Source: Shewanella sediminis HAW-EB3 (GTDB taxonomy: Bacteria; Pseudomonadota; Gammaproteobacteria; Enterobacterales; Shewanellaceae). From it: a DNA stretch of 64,000 nt. Shown in pieces: positions 9,370 through 18,517 of the stretch (positions within the stretch are counted from its first letter, which is position 1; each line of letters begins with the position of its first letter). The stretch spans positions 4,402,001 to 4,466,000 of the forward strand of contig NC_009831.1 in assembly GCF_000018025.1 (NCBI RefSeq). The letters are read 5' to 3'. The notes beneath the pieces are model-generated. The model worked only from the letters and a program-made list of their open reading frames with translations, was not told the origin of the DNA and ran no database searches. The position numbers and the translations under genes were made by a program.

Positions 9370-10250
9370 ATAAATTAACCACATCGATTTTACTCCTGAG
9401 CCTTGGTATCGCTTGCAGTGGCTGCGGGTCGAATCAGAGTTTTGTGTTTAATAATATCGATATAGGTAAGGGGCTATCGGCCCTGGAGCATACTCAAGAT
9501 GCCCTGACCGAGGTCGATGAAACTGCCGAAATAGCTCTGGGCCGGGAGATTGTCACCAACCTGCTTGGTGTCGCCCCCCTGCTTGAAAACCAGGAGGTGC
9601 AGCAATATGTTAACCGGGTCGGCCGCTGGGTCAGCATGCACTCCGAGCGTCCGGAACTGCCCTGGAGCTTCGCCGTGCTCGATGATGATAGCATCAACGC
9701 TTTCGCCACCCCCGGTGGCTACATAGTGCTCACCAAAGGTTTGTTGCTTACTCTCAACAATGAAGCTGAACTAGCCGGAGTACTCGGCCATGAAATATCT
9801 CATGTGCTGCGAAGACACCATCTGAATGCACTGAAAAAAGCCAGTGGCATGAGTGCATTAACCGAGATAACCGATCTCATTTTAACGGCAAAAGAGCAAA
9901 GTACTGAATCACTAAAACTCGTTACCGCAGGCACAGAACTGTATACCCGCGGATTAGATAAGGAAGATGAATTTGAATCCGACCGTATGGGGATAGTGTT
10001 AGCCACCAGAGCAGGCTACGACCCTTATGGTCTGCCCGCCGCATTACAGACTCTGGAGATGATAAATCCCGATGACGCGGGTCTCGCCATGCTGTTTAAG
10101 ACCCACCCATCACTGGATGAGCGACTCGGACGATTAGATGCCGCTATGGCCAGCGGATTCGATCAGTATGAGCGTTTACCCACAGCCAAAGAGCGATTTA
10201 CCCGCACTATGGCAGGTATCTCTTCGGGGTTGAGTAAAGTAAAAAGCTAG
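9366..10250 (+). CDS. M48-family zinc metalloprotease, lipoprotein
   Basis: A 294-residue periplasmic protease. The N-terminus (LLLSLGIACSGCGSN) is a lipoprotein signal with two candidate cysteines, so it should be membrane-anchored. The zinc site is HEISH at 142-146 in GVLGHEISHVLRRHH, with the downstream DEFESDRMG glutamate as third ligand. The layout is that of BepA/LoiP-type outer-membrane quality-control proteases, without TPR repeats. It is the last gene of the 5.3-10.3 kb operon and overlaps the SH3 gene. The SH3 protein could supply substrate or wall targeting, while the upstream cyclase and HD-GYP control conditions of expression; that link is inference. Confidence 0.9.
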   Translation: MNKLTTSILLLSLGIACSGCGSNQSFVFNNIDIGKGLSALEHTQDALTEVDETAEIALGREIVTNLLGVAPLLENQEVQQYVNRVGRWVSMHSERPELPWSFAVLDDDSINAFATPGGYIVLTKGLLLTLNNEAELAGVLGHEISHVLRRHHLNALKKASGMSALTEITDLILTAKEQSTESLKLVTAGTELYTRGLDKEDEFESDRMGIVLATRAGYDPYGLPAALQTLEMINPDDAGLAMLFKTHPSLDERLGRLDAAMASGFDQYERLPTAKERFTRTMAGISSGLSKVKS

Positions 10251-10292
10251 AAAGTTGGAGCGGCCATCCTTTAGAGTTGATGGGCAGCGGGG

Positions 10293-11405
10293 TTAGCCAT
10301 TCACTTTAAATTGGTCTCGTCCTGCTTGCTTCGCACGATATAGCAGCTCATCTGCAGCAATGATTAATGCCTCTGAACTCATACCAGATTGCCACTGGCA
10401 TACTCCTTGAGACATGGTTACACATGGACTGACATCTGAAGCAGGATGAGGGATTGCCCTGCTCATTAAAGCGCTTCTTGTCGCCTCGGCAACTCTGGCG
10501 GCGCCTTGAAGATCGGTTGATGGCAGTACAATAACAAACTCTTCGCCACCGTAACGGCTCACCACATCCCGGGGGCGCTTAACCGTCTCTGTCAGTACCT
10601 GCGCAACGGCAACGAGACACTCATCTCCGGCTGAGTGCCCGGCACTATCATTGAAGCGCTTAAAAAAATCGATATCCATCATGATCAGGCTCAGCGGATT
10701 ATGGTTTCTTTCTGCGGCTCTGATCTCCTGCTCCAATATGGTGTCGAACTGTCGTCGATTACTCAGCTGTGTCAAACCATCAACTAATGCCAGCCGCCTG
10801 AACTGTAATACTAATTTCTTTTTTTCAACATCCCGACTCACCGCCTTGATAAACCAGGACTCCATTATTTTCTGTCCGGTCGATACGATAGCGACGAAAC
10901 ATATTAGTTTGGTAACAGGAAACAGGGGCGATTGCGGAAAAGCATTTAACCTTATCGCGCAGACACTGAGCATAAGAGGAACCGTTGCGGCAATCATCGC
11001 ATTTCTGTTAGGAAACAGCGCAATCGCCCAGGTCAAAATAAGGATATCAAGCATAGCTTCTATCGCAACAAGGCTGTCGTTCATTCCATCCCTCAGCCCC
11101 CAAAATACCAGCAGCCAGGAAAGATCGAACAGCAACAGAAAAGCATAAAAGTACTTCCACCTTAACTGCTTAAAACTGGTTTTTTTGATTAGCTGAAAAC
11201 GCATTATGATGATAATCAGAAGTGGAATAAACCAGGGAAATGCCCGCAGTAATATGGATATCCCGCCGGGCAGGAAAAAGGAGTGTATTATGATCACCGA
11301 CAGCAAAAATAGTGACATTTTCATTACCCAGCCGACAGACTTCAGCAGGTATAACCGCATCTCTTTTATCAATTGAATTTCAAATGAAGGAACCCGGGAC
11401 TTCAT
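10293..11405 (-). CDS. Membrane-bound GGDEF diguanylate cyclase
   Basis: A 370-residue protein with about six N-terminal membrane segments (residues 25-180) and a C-terminal GGDEF domain. The active site is GGEEF at about 286-290. RPRD sits five residues before it, the position of the inhibitory c-di-GMP site, so the enzyme should be active and product-regulated. MDIDFFKRFNDSAGHSAGDE carries the metal-binding Asp and substrate residues. I use the ATG at 11405 rather than a TTG five codons earlier; neither has a good ribosome site. It converges on the M48 gene, 42 bp away. The membrane part is not a family I can name. Confidence 0.9.
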   Translation of the reverse strand: MKSRVPSFEIQLIKEMRLYLLKSVGWVMKMSLFLLSVIIIHSFFLPGGISILLRAFPWFIPLLIIIIMRFQLIKKTSFKQLRWKYFYAFLLLFDLSWLLVFWGLRDGMNDSLVAIEAMLDILILTWAIALFPNRNAMIAATVPLMLSVCAIRLNAFPQSPLFPVTKLICFVAIVSTGQKIMESWFIKAVSRDVEKKKLVLQFRRLALVDGLTQLSNRRQFDTILEQEIRAAERNHNPLSLIMMDIDFFKRFNDSAGHSAGDECLVAVAQVLTETVKRPRDVVSRYGGEEFVIVLPSTDLQGAARVAEATRSALMSRAIPHPASDVSPCVTMSQGVCQWQSGMSSEALIIAADELLYRAKQAGRDQFKVNG

Positions 11406-11590
11406 GGAGATGACGACCAATGTTTATTCACGGTAAATAAAGTATATATGACTAACGGATAGTGACGAATAAAAGTGTTCAGGAATAAAGAGTTCTAAAG
11501 ATGAGCCTGCCATGTATCAGCAGGCATAAAGCTCATTAACAGAGTCTGAAAAAGTTGATAAGCCGGCCTCTTAATCTTAAAAAATCAGTA

Positions 11591-12166
11591 TCAGCTTGGC
11601 TCCAATACACCCGATCCCATGTCGCAGTTTTCGGCGAGTCGAGCCTTCAGCACTTTATTAGACTTAGTCAGGAGTGCATTTTCTGCCTTCACTTCATCTA
11701 ACTCCGTTCGTAAGGCCAGAAACTTCTTAATCACTAAATTTTTGTCAGCGTTCGCCTTTTGCTCTCTCTCTTTGGTTGCCGCCAGTTGAGTTTTAAGGTC
11801 GGTAACCATAGATAATAACCTTTCGATATCTTCATTCTTTGCGAAACGTTGATCGCTGCCGACCTTCAGCTCGGCGATATCATCTTCCTCTAACAGGGCA
11901 TGAGTTTTATTCTTCAAAAAATAATAGCCGAGTCGCGCCATATAAAAGAAACAGGTTATAGCCAGAACAATGAGGTAGTGATTATCGGCAACGGATGCCA
12001 GTGCCGCATCAGCTCTTGTCAAAAGGTCGCCACTAGTGGTGAAGAAGCTGGTGAACAGTTGGTTATGCCAGATAAACCAGATCAAGAGATAGGTGAGAAT
12101 AAATCGAGGGGCAATCCTTTGATTTTCATTAAAATGAACGACTGCTTTTAATGCTTTTATAGACAT
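11591..12166 (-). CDS. Two-membrane-segment coiled-coil protein, function unknown
   Basis: A 191-residue protein. Two membrane segments are visible (about residues 20-40 and 62-82). The C-terminal half (about 95-180) is a charged heptad-rich coiled coil (IERLLSMVTDLKTQLAATKE, then ADKNLVIKKFLALRTELDEV). AAGGAA precedes the ATG. I do not recognise the family. The topology (short loop outside, long coiled coil in the cytoplasm) suggests a structural or scaffolding role at the inner membrane. It follows the diguanylate cyclase on the same strand in reading order but is separated by 185 bp, so cotranscription is uncertain. Confidence 0.75.
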   Translation of the reverse strand: MSIKALKAVVHFNENQRIAPRFILTYLLIWFIWHNQLFTSFFTTSGDLLTRADAALASVADNHYLIVLAITCFFYMARLGYYFLKNKTHALLEEDDIAELKVGSDQRFAKNEDIERLLSMVTDLKTQLAATKEREQKANADKNLVIKKFLALRTELDEVKAENALLTKSNKVLKARLAENCDMGSGVLEPS

Positions 12167-12411
12167 AAAAATTCCTTTTTTTGGATAATGCCATTTTTAA
12201 CCATGCCTTTCAAGAAAACCGACTTAACAATGGCTTACACGGGCATCTTTCCTCAACCTCTCTAATAAAAAATCCACTCGCAAGCTCCCCACGAGTGAAA
12301 CTCTTACGCTGTCACACTAAAAAGCTAACGAGATACTTTATCAGGCTTATCGGTGACTTGGTTTTAAACAGTTTTTGGGCGGTTTTAGTTAATTTGGAGT
12401 GGTAAACATAA

Positions 12412-12440
12412 AAAGGCTTCTGCACGCTACAGAAGCCTTT
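12412..12440 (-). terminator. Intrinsic terminator of the lipase-like gene
   Basis: An 11-bp perfect stem (AAAGGCTTCTG with CAGAAGCCTTT, loop of seven). Read on the minus strand it ends in a run of T, 54 bp after the stop of the gene at 12495. Confidence 0.85.
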
Positions 12441-12494
12441 GTTGTCTGGGCTAAATTGGAAAGCCAAAACGATATGCTAATAGCTTTTATCCGG

Positions 12495-14225
12495 TTACTT
12501 ACCACAAGCGGATTGCGCTGCAGCCTGCATGATAGCCAAAAACTCCCACTGATTTATCAACTCCTGCTTACGGAAGGTTTTAGCCACCTTCGCCGTTTGG
12601 GACACATACTGGCCATGGTTCTTCCAGGCTGTACTCTCCTCTGGGCCCTCACAGGGAACGAGTTGAGCAATACTGCAACCGCTGGCGTTCACTATGGCAC
12701 CCATCGGAGTAAACAGACACAGATCTGAGTCATCAACAACCTCATCATTGTCGGCATCGAGATCGCAAACATCACCCAGTAGATCATCATCAAAGTTGGC
12801 TTGATCGGTATTAGGGATAAGCGGACAGTTGTCTGACTCATTTTCAATCCCATCTCCATCCATATCGGAATCACAGAGATCACCTAACAGATCGCCGTCG
12901 GTATTAAGCTGTTCCGGGTTGAAGTCGAACGGGCAGTTATCATCACTGTAATCGACAATATCTTCATCGATATCCAGGCTACCTCTCTCCAGCAGCAGAT
13001 TCCAGATCCTGTAATCACTCCCCTCCAGAGCATTCAGGGGATTTTCGGGATCTCCTATCTCTTCGAGACTGCGATCGGAAATGCCGAGATCTCCAACATA
13101 GTCCGTGGGGCGATGGTAAACGCAACGCGGCGAGGTGACAGAGAAGAATAAGTCCGGGAATGGAATCACAGGTTCAAAGAAACACTCAGGTACCAGGGTC
13201 CCCCAATATTCCCGCGTTATTACAGGAAAGAAGGATTCTGCACGCATAAGTTCAGGATACGGAGGGAGTGCTGAAGTGGGATCGGGACCGAACACAGCAT
13301 AGATAGACGTTAACTTATCGGTAAAATAGCTCTCAAGTTCACCGATCCCTATGTTGCCGTCGCCATCGGTGTCGGTCACCTCGTCATACCAACTCAAATC
13401 TCGCGCCGTGTGCGACAGGTCATCATTAAATCTGACGTGCCCCCATTCGGAAGAGCCCAAAACCTCGGTCGCCACGATCTTAAGCACCATCGAAACCACG
13501 CGTATGGCTTCTACCTTACTGAGACCAAACAGATCTCTGTGTCCGCCCCTATAGATATTACCGACCATAGTTTCATGGCTACCCGGTACGGTAAATGCGT
13601 CATAATGAGCCGCCGTAGGGGTTGGAAATACCGGGGCGAAGAACTGGGTGCGTTCATCGACTGAATAGAAGCCAAGATATTCCACATTCTCAGGGAGATT
13701 GAATACCTCTGCGGGCATAAACGCATCTCCGGGAACCGGGTCGAAGTTCAATATGTTGATTTTTTTGATCTTACTTTTCAAATTAGCGTGATCCGCATTA
13801 TTCGAGATTGTGTGGGCGAAATGCAGAGTCGAAGCCCCGCCTCGGCTGAATCCCACTAAATTAAGTATGATGCAAGGGGTCAAGTCACATGAATCTGACA
13901 CCTCCTGAGGAAAATTATCGATCACCTCTTCCAGCTTCCCTTCAGCTTCTGAAAACTTACCGTCCCAATCAGGCAGTGCGGCTTCCAGCCATGCAAAACC
14001 ATCAAGGATTTTCTTATGATGATTGCCACCATCGACCTGCTGTTTATACAGGGTCGCAATCGTTTCCGGCTCAGAGAATGGATGAAGAAGTTGAGCTTCA
14101 TTCCAATACTCCTGAGTCATATTTGTACCAGCGAAGTAGATGGTAACCACTTGCTCATCGGTTTGTGCATTAGCGACCACTGAGAGGGTCGCTAACAGCA
14201 TCGAAAGAATAAATTTAAACCTCAT
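12495..14225 (-). CDS. Exported alpha/beta-hydrolase-like protein with thrombospondin type-3 repeats
   Basis: A 576-residue protein with a signal peptide ending in VVANA. The N-terminal half resembles DUF2235-type lipase-like hydrolases: VTIYFAGTNMTQEYW is the oxyanion strand and LVGFSRGGAS (about residues 123-132) is a GxSxG nucleophile elbow. An EF-hand-like segment DTDGDGNIGIGELESYF follows. The C-terminal part has thrombospondin type-3 calcium repeats (DNCPFDFNPEQLNTDGD, DNCPLIPNTDQANFDDD and DADNDEVVDDSDLC). It is probably secreted or surface-exposed and calcium-stabilised. The substrate is unknown; phospholipase or esterase is the best guess. It has its own terminator and no partner gene. 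Confidence 0.78.
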   Translation of the reverse strand: MRFKFILSMLLATLSVVANAQTDEQVVTIYFAGTNMTQEYWNEAQLLHPFSEPETIATLYKQQVDGGNHHKKILDGFAWLEAALPDWDGKFSEAEGKLEEVIDNFPQEVSDSCDLTPCIILNLVGFSRGGASTLHFAHTISNNADHANLKSKIKKINILNFDPVPGDAFMPAEVFNLPENVEYLGFYSVDERTQFFAPVFPTPTAAHYDAFTVPGSHETMVGNIYRGGHRDLFGLSKVEAIRVVSMVLKIVATEVLGSSEWGHVRFNDDLSHTARDLSWYDEVTDTDGDGNIGIGELESYFTDKLTSIYAVFGPDPTSALPPYPELMRAESFFPVITREYWGTLVPECFFEPVIPFPDLFFSVTSPRCVYHRPTDYVGDLGISDRSLEEIGDPENPLNALEGSDYRIWNLLLERGSLDIDEDIVDYSDDNCPFDFNPEQLNTDGDLLGDLCDSDMDGDGIENESDNCPLIPNTDQANFDDDLLGDVCDLDADNDEVVDDSDLCLFTPMGAIVNASGCSIAQLVPCEGPEESTAWKNHGQYVSQTAKVAKTFRKQELINQWEFLAIMQAAAQSACGK

Positions 14226-14780
14226 AACTTACTCCTTTAAATTACATGCAATCTCCGAATTAAACTGTTCAATAATTCGCCACAAAAGTATAGTTGACAA
14301 CTGGCCTAGCTAGAGACTTTTAAAGGGCTAAACATTGATGTAAAACACAAGAGGTGAATTTAACCATACCCCGTACCACAAGGGGCTTTCAACAACTTTA
14401 GTGCACTTAAGGACATGACTACCCCCTGTATAAAAAGATAGTGTTTTATATGCATGAAAAGGTAGGACAAAAACTCCGGGCTAGACATTATATCGGCTTA
14501 AGATTATGTCAACCGGAATAGATATAATATCCAGTTAAAAATAGGTGTTATCGGAATAATCATAGAGCCACTGAGAACGATAGACCACAACAGCAACACG
14601 GCCACCGAGAAGAGTTGCCCTCCCCCCAATACTCCAGTCTATCTCGTTAAAGGGTTTTGGTATTGCCTTCATAAAGCCGATACCTAACTTCCTATAATCT
14701 CTGTTTATTAATGGCTGAAAATCTGTTTTACTGACGACCTCTTATTGTTTTACTGCCTACGCCTTAACAGAGCCTATCCG
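14226..14780. other. Divergent promoter region, no recognised element
   Basis: About 555 bp between the lipase-like gene and the AraC-type regulator. It is AT-rich and must hold two promoters. I found no clear palindrome, repeat or small ORF worth calling. Confidence 0.55.
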
Positions 14781-15683
14781 ATGAGAACCGATTACCTGCA
14801 GCGACTAAAACCTGTGATCCGCTACCTTGAGCAAAACTTCAATCAACCATTGAACTTGCCCGAAGTCGCAGCCAAAGCCAACATCTCCCCTTATCATTTC
14901 CACCGAATATTCAAGGCTGTCACTAACGAGACGCTGGCGGAGTACTTGAGGCGATTAAGGCTGGAGCGTATAGCCACAGATCTCTTCTATAAACAGGTTT
15001 CAATCACCGAGCTGGCACTGGAGAACGGATTTTCAAGCTCTCAAAGTCTGGCCAAAGCATTTAAACAGCGCTTTGGATTAACACCGAGTGAACTAAGGGA
15101 GTGTGAAAGTAACGAAAAGCTGTGTCAGTTGATGCGAAACAGCAAGATTGGACACACGTTGCGCAATATTGGAAACGCCAACCAGAGCGAGACTCCCTAC
15201 CATGGTGACATTGACCAACAACGGAGAGTCACAATGGAAACCACAACAATTGAAGCTGGTACCTTAGCCTACATTCGAGTTACCGGGCCTTACGGACAAG
15301 GGTATGAAGAGGCAATGAAACACCTCTGCACCTGGGCCGGAGCCAAAGGGTTCAGCTGTGAGAATGCAATCTTCATCTATCACGATAACCCCGAAATCAC
15401 CCCGGATGAAAAATGCCGTACCGATATCTGTTTTAGGGTGCCGGCAGACACTCAGGCAAGTGGCCGGGTGGAGCTACAGGTGTTTCCCGGTGGAAGCTAT
15501 GCCTATATTCGCCAAACCGTCAAGCAGATGAACGAGTATGGTCAGGCGTGGAGTGAGCTGATGAAGCTGGTCGTCGATACGGGACTAGAGTCGGACGAAC
15601 GTCCCTGTTTCGAGCTATACCATAGCTTCGACCCACAGACATATGTGAGCGATGTCAGCTTCTGCACCGCGGTAAAAATTTAG
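14781..15683 (+). CDS. AraC-family regulator with GyrI-like effector domain
   Basis: A 300-residue regulator with the domain order of Rob: two AraC helix-turn-helices first (about residues 1-105; LPEVAAKANISPYHFHRIFK and ITELALENGFSSSQSLAKAF), then a GyrI-like small-molecule-binding domain (about 145-300; AYIRVTGPYGQGYEEAMKHL, and GGSYAYIRQTVKQM). Such proteins respond to hydrophobic drugs or stress compounds and switch on efflux or detoxification genes. The ATG at 14781 was preferred because the extra twelve codons from a TTG at 14745 are not part of the family fold. It stands alone, so its targets lie elsewhere. Confidence 0.9.
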   Translation: MRTDYLQRLKPVIRYLEQNFNQPLNLPEVAAKANISPYHFHRIFKAVTNETLAEYLRRLRLERIATDLFYKQVSITELALENGFSSSQSLAKAFKQRFGLTPSELRECESNEKLCQLMRNSKIGHTLRNIGNANQSETPYHGDIDQQRRVTMETTTIEAGTLAYIRVTGPYGQGYEEAMKHLCTWAGAKGFSCENAIFIYHDNPEITPDEKCRTDICFRVPADTQASGRVELQVFPGGSYAYIRQTVKQMNEYGQAWSELMKLVVDTGLESDERPCFELYHSFDPQTYVSDVSFCTAVKI

Positions 15684-16104
15684 CAGCCACCTGATAGCTG
15701 ATTAGAATCATATACAACAAAGAGAGAGGCTTAAGTGCTTCCCTCTTTGATCTCAATCAGGCTTTCTTAAGCCATTTTCTTTCGGAGTAGAAAACCAGAT
15801 TCCGGCCAACATATTCAAACCAGCAATTGATTTACATCAAACTTCACCCAAAAATCTATGTTCCCATTGCTCTTAATGGGTTAAATTTTAGTCAGGGTTA
15901 GATGCCATTATCTCTGTACCCTGAGTTCTTTATTGACGTTACCTGGCTCTCTGTATGGGTCGCCTATTAGTTCACGTTAATGCCAATAATACGATAAACG
16001 GATTTTTATAAAGCTTGCTTGCAAACTTGTAATTAACGACAGGGTTAGCTTTACTTATATAGCGACAACTCTGTTTATTAACTACCTAATTAAAAGGGGT
16101 TTTT
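15684..16104. other. Intergenic region between AraC-type regulator and ydcH-like gene
   Basis: A 421-bp gap. It begins with the hairpin at 15718-15749 and then becomes AT-rich, carrying the promoter of the small YdcH-like gene. I see nothing else. Confidence 0.5.
15718..15749 (+). terminator. Possible terminator after the AraC-type gene
   Basis: CAAAGAG and CTCTTTG enclose an inner stem GAGGC/GCTTC with one mismatch, giving a long near-continuous hairpin 35 bp after the stop. The T-run is weak. Confidence 0.5.
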
Positions 16105-16350
16105 ATGTTAGGCGAAGATCACTCTCTTATTAATGAGTTTCCTGAATACCGAGATATTGTTGTTAAGCTTTCTCAAAGCAACGAAGCCTTTGCAAAAGGA
16201 GCCAAACATTACAATGCGCTGGATAAAGAAATTCGAGAGCTCGAATTAAAGGGCGCGCCAATCGATGATGAGTCCATGCACCAATTAAAGCACGACAGAG
16301 CCGAACTGAAAGATTCACTGTTTCAGCGCTTATCGATTGAAAAAGCATAG
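16105..16350 (+). CDS. YdcH-family (DUF465) small protein
   Basis: An 81-residue, strongly charged helical protein matching the DUF465/YdcH family: HSLINEFPEYRDIVVKLSQS is the conserved N-terminal helix, and HQLKHDRAELKDSLFQRLS is the second helix of a helical hairpin. The family is widespread in proteobacteria, cytosolic, and without a settled biochemical role. AAGGGG lies upstream of the ATG. It is monocistronic with a strong terminator at 16384-16425. Confidence 0.85.
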   Translation: MLGEDHSLINEFPEYRDIVVKLSQSNEAFAKGAKHYNALDKEIRELELKGAPIDDESMHQLKHDRAELKDSLFQRLSIEKA

Positions 16351-16383
16351 TGCTTTAAACCCTGCGATACCCGAAAGCTCAAA

Positions 16384-16425
16384 AATAAGCAGACCTGAGT
16401 ATAGTTCTACTCAGGTCCGCTTATT
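16384..16425. terminator. Hairpin terminator after the ydcH-like gene
   Basis: GACCTGAGTA pairs with TACTCAGGTC around loop TAGTTC, and the stem extends as AATAAGC/GCTTATT after one mismatched pair. Confidence 0.8.
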
Positions 16426-16555
16426 CTTATGCCTCATCCGCGAAACACCTTCAAACCACAATTTCAAAAAGAGCGCGCAACCTTAGCGCTACAAATGTTT
16501 CATAAGGTTACATTAACTGGTATCTTTGCTCCGCATACTTAGAAAGGATACTCAA

Positions 16556-17452
16556 ATGCTGGAACAAAAGTTAAAGTCCCCCAAGTTTTTCAAATCAATC
16601 TCAATCGTTAAATTCCTGCCACTTATTTTGTTGATTATCGCCCTGTTCAATTCCTATTTTATTGTCATTGAAGGCCATGTCGGCGTGGTAAAGCGTTTCG
16701 GTGAAGCAAAGGGGCAAGAAAACCCAGGCTTACACTTTAAGATCCCCTTCATTGAAACCGTCGAGATGATCGAGGTGCGCACGCGTAAAAATGCAGAAAA
16801 AATGGCATCGAGCACCAAAGAGCAGATGCCGGTCACCGTCGAAGTATCCGTTAACTGGACGGTTAACAAAGAGGCGGCACTCGATCTATTCAAGCGTTAT
16901 GGTGGCTTAACTCAATTTGAACAACGTATTTTAGACCCACGTTTTCGCTCTGCCACCAAGGATACGATTCCGCAATTCGAAGCGGAACAACTCATTCAAG
17001 ACAGAGCCAGTGCGATTCAAGGCATAGAACGCCGCTTGGCCGAAGAGATGGAAGGCTTCCCGGTTGTGGTAGATAACATTCAAATTGAGAATATTATTCT
17101 GCCGCAAAAGTACATTAACTCGATAGAGATCAAACAGACCGAGAAAAACCTCGCGGCGGCAGAGGAACACAAGCTCGAACGTCAACGCCTCGAAGCCTTA
17201 AGAGCGGTCAACACCGCCGATGCCAGAGCGAAAGGGATTTTGAAGATCGCCGAAGCTGAAGCACAATCCATTTTGTTGAAAGGTAAAGCCGAAGCGCAGG
17301 CGATCGATGCAAAAGCTAAAGCCCTCAAGAATAATCCATTGATTGTGAAGCTTACCGAAGCACAGGCCTGGGACGGCAAACTGCCATCGACTATGATGGG
17401 GGAAGGCGTTATGCCAATCATGGATATCAGAGATAAGTCAGAGTCGAATTAA
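16556..17452 (+). CDS. SPFH/prohibitin-family membrane protein
   Basis: A 298-residue stomatin/prohibitin-like protein. A single membrane anchor (about residues 21-40) is followed by the SPFH domain (VIEGHVGVVKRFGEAKGQEN through about residue 190). After it comes a long Ala/Glu/Lys-rich coiled coil (LERQRLEALRAVNTADARAK, then AEAQSILLKGKAEAQAIDAK). Members assemble into large membrane microdomain rings and often modulate proteases such as FtsH. It is nearer to prohibitins/HflC than to flotillins. The ATG at 16556 has AAAGGA upstream; an earlier in-frame start at 16526 lacks one. It stands alone, with no hflK-like partner beside it. Confidence 0.88.
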   Translation: MLEQKLKSPKFFKSISIVKFLPLILLIIALFNSYFIVIEGHVGVVKRFGEAKGQENPGLHFKIPFIETVEMIEVRTRKNAEKMASSTKEQMPVTVEVSVNWTVNKEAALDLFKRYGGLTQFEQRILDPRFRSATKDTIPQFEAEQLIQDRASAIQGIERRLAEEMEGFPVVVDNIQIENIILPQKYINSIEIKQTEKNLAAAEEHKLERQRLEALRAVNTADARAKGILKIAEAEAQSILLKGKAEAQAIDAKAKALKNNPLIVKLTEAQAWDGKLPSTMMGEGVMPIMDIRDKSESN

Positions 17453-17510
17453 TCTTTGGCTACATATGGCTAATCAGTCGAGCCAGCCCCTACTGATTAG
17501 CTCTTAAACA

Positions 17511-17541
17511 AAAAAAGGGATATCTGAGATATCCCTTTTTT
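17511..17541. terminator. Bidirectional terminator
   Basis: A 14-bp perfect stem (AAAAAAGGGATATC with GATATCCCTTTTTT, loop TGA) sits between the convergent SPFH and beta-barrel genes, with T-runs on both strands. Confidence 0.92.
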
Positions 17542-17579
17542 ATCTTCTCTCGCCCCCACACTGATAGAGGGAAAGCCGA

Positions 17580-18134
17580 TTAGAACTGGTAATGTATGCC
17601 TAACGCGAAGTTAGAGATATCGGTATCTATGTTTTGAGCGCCGTTAGAATACTCAGAATCCAGCTCACCGGTGACAACATCATAACCAAGGCGAATATTC
17701 AGATTCTCTGTCATTGAGGCATTTACTCCTACGCCATAGGCCCAACCGAAGCCAGTGAAATCTTCATTTCGTAAGTAATCGGGTCTGGCAACAACAGCCA
17801 TAGAGGCAATACCAACTTTGCCATATACGGAAAATGTATCATCGATCTGATAGGTAAACTTAGGGGTAAAAGCGAAGGTGCCGGCGCCTAGGTCAGTACG
17901 ACTGTCACCCAGATCGCCAGAGACAAACATGTTGGCCTCTAAACCAAACCACTCGTTAAAGTTATAACCGCCGTATGCCCCAATGCCTACACCCGACTCA
18001 CTATCACCGGCTTTCAGTTTAAGTTGACCTAAACTGCCACCGACATAGAAACCTGTGTGGTCGTTGGCCGCCAACGCATTAGTTGATGCAAAAATAGCTA
18101 ATAATGATACTGCCGCGACAGAAAGTTTTTTCAC
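17580..18134 (-). CDS. Small outer-membrane beta-barrel protein
   Basis: A 184-residue protein with a signal peptide (VKKLSVAAVSLLAIFASTNA, cleaved near ALAA). The rest alternates polar and non-polar residues in strands such as TGFYVGGSLGQLKLKAG and GIGAYGGYNFNEWFGLEANM. It ends NFALGIHYQF with the terminal aromatic used by the BAM complex. This is the eight-stranded OmpA/OmpW/Ail-like porin family. The start is taken as GTG at 18134 because GGGGA lies six bases upstream. A TTG at 18146 would put extra residues before the signal peptide. Its function is probably structural or adhesive. Confidence 0.85.
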   Translation of the reverse strand: MKKLSVAAVSLLAIFASTNALAANDHTGFYVGGSLGQLKLKAGDSESGVGIGAYGGYNFNEWFGLEANMFVSGDLGDSRTDLGAGTFAFTPKFTYQIDDTFSVYGKVGIASMAVVARPDYLRNEDFTGFGWAYGVGVNASMTENLNIRLGYDVVTGELDSEYSNGAQNIDTDISNFALGIHYQF

Positions 18135-18517
18135 AATATTCCCCAAAGAAATTATTTTTCGTTACACCTGTTTCGATATGGCGCGTAGATTAATTCAATT
18201 CAGGTAAAAGCGTTAATGAATTCTGTGAGAATCTAAGGCGTGTTCAGCAAGCATTCAGGTTTCTGGCAAAGCTAAATAAAGTGAAGCCAAGTCAAACGAT
18301 ATTCACCTCCCCCCATAGCTTATTGTTGCTTCATTAACCTGTTGATGAGTTTGTAGTTAAGTTATCCGGATCCAGCTCAAAGTAATCACATCCAGTTGAG
18401 ACTTTCTTATTCGTTTTGATGCTCGCTTCTGTTAGTTTCCCTTTGTTTTAAAAGCATAAACCTAAAAAACATTACTGGTTAGATGACGATTGCGATGCAA
18501 TCAAGGAAAAGGACTAC
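18135..18517. other. Divergent promoter region between beta-barrel and LRR genes
   Basis: A 383-bp AT-rich gap holding two promoters. No distinct operator or repeat was recognised. Confidence 0.5.
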
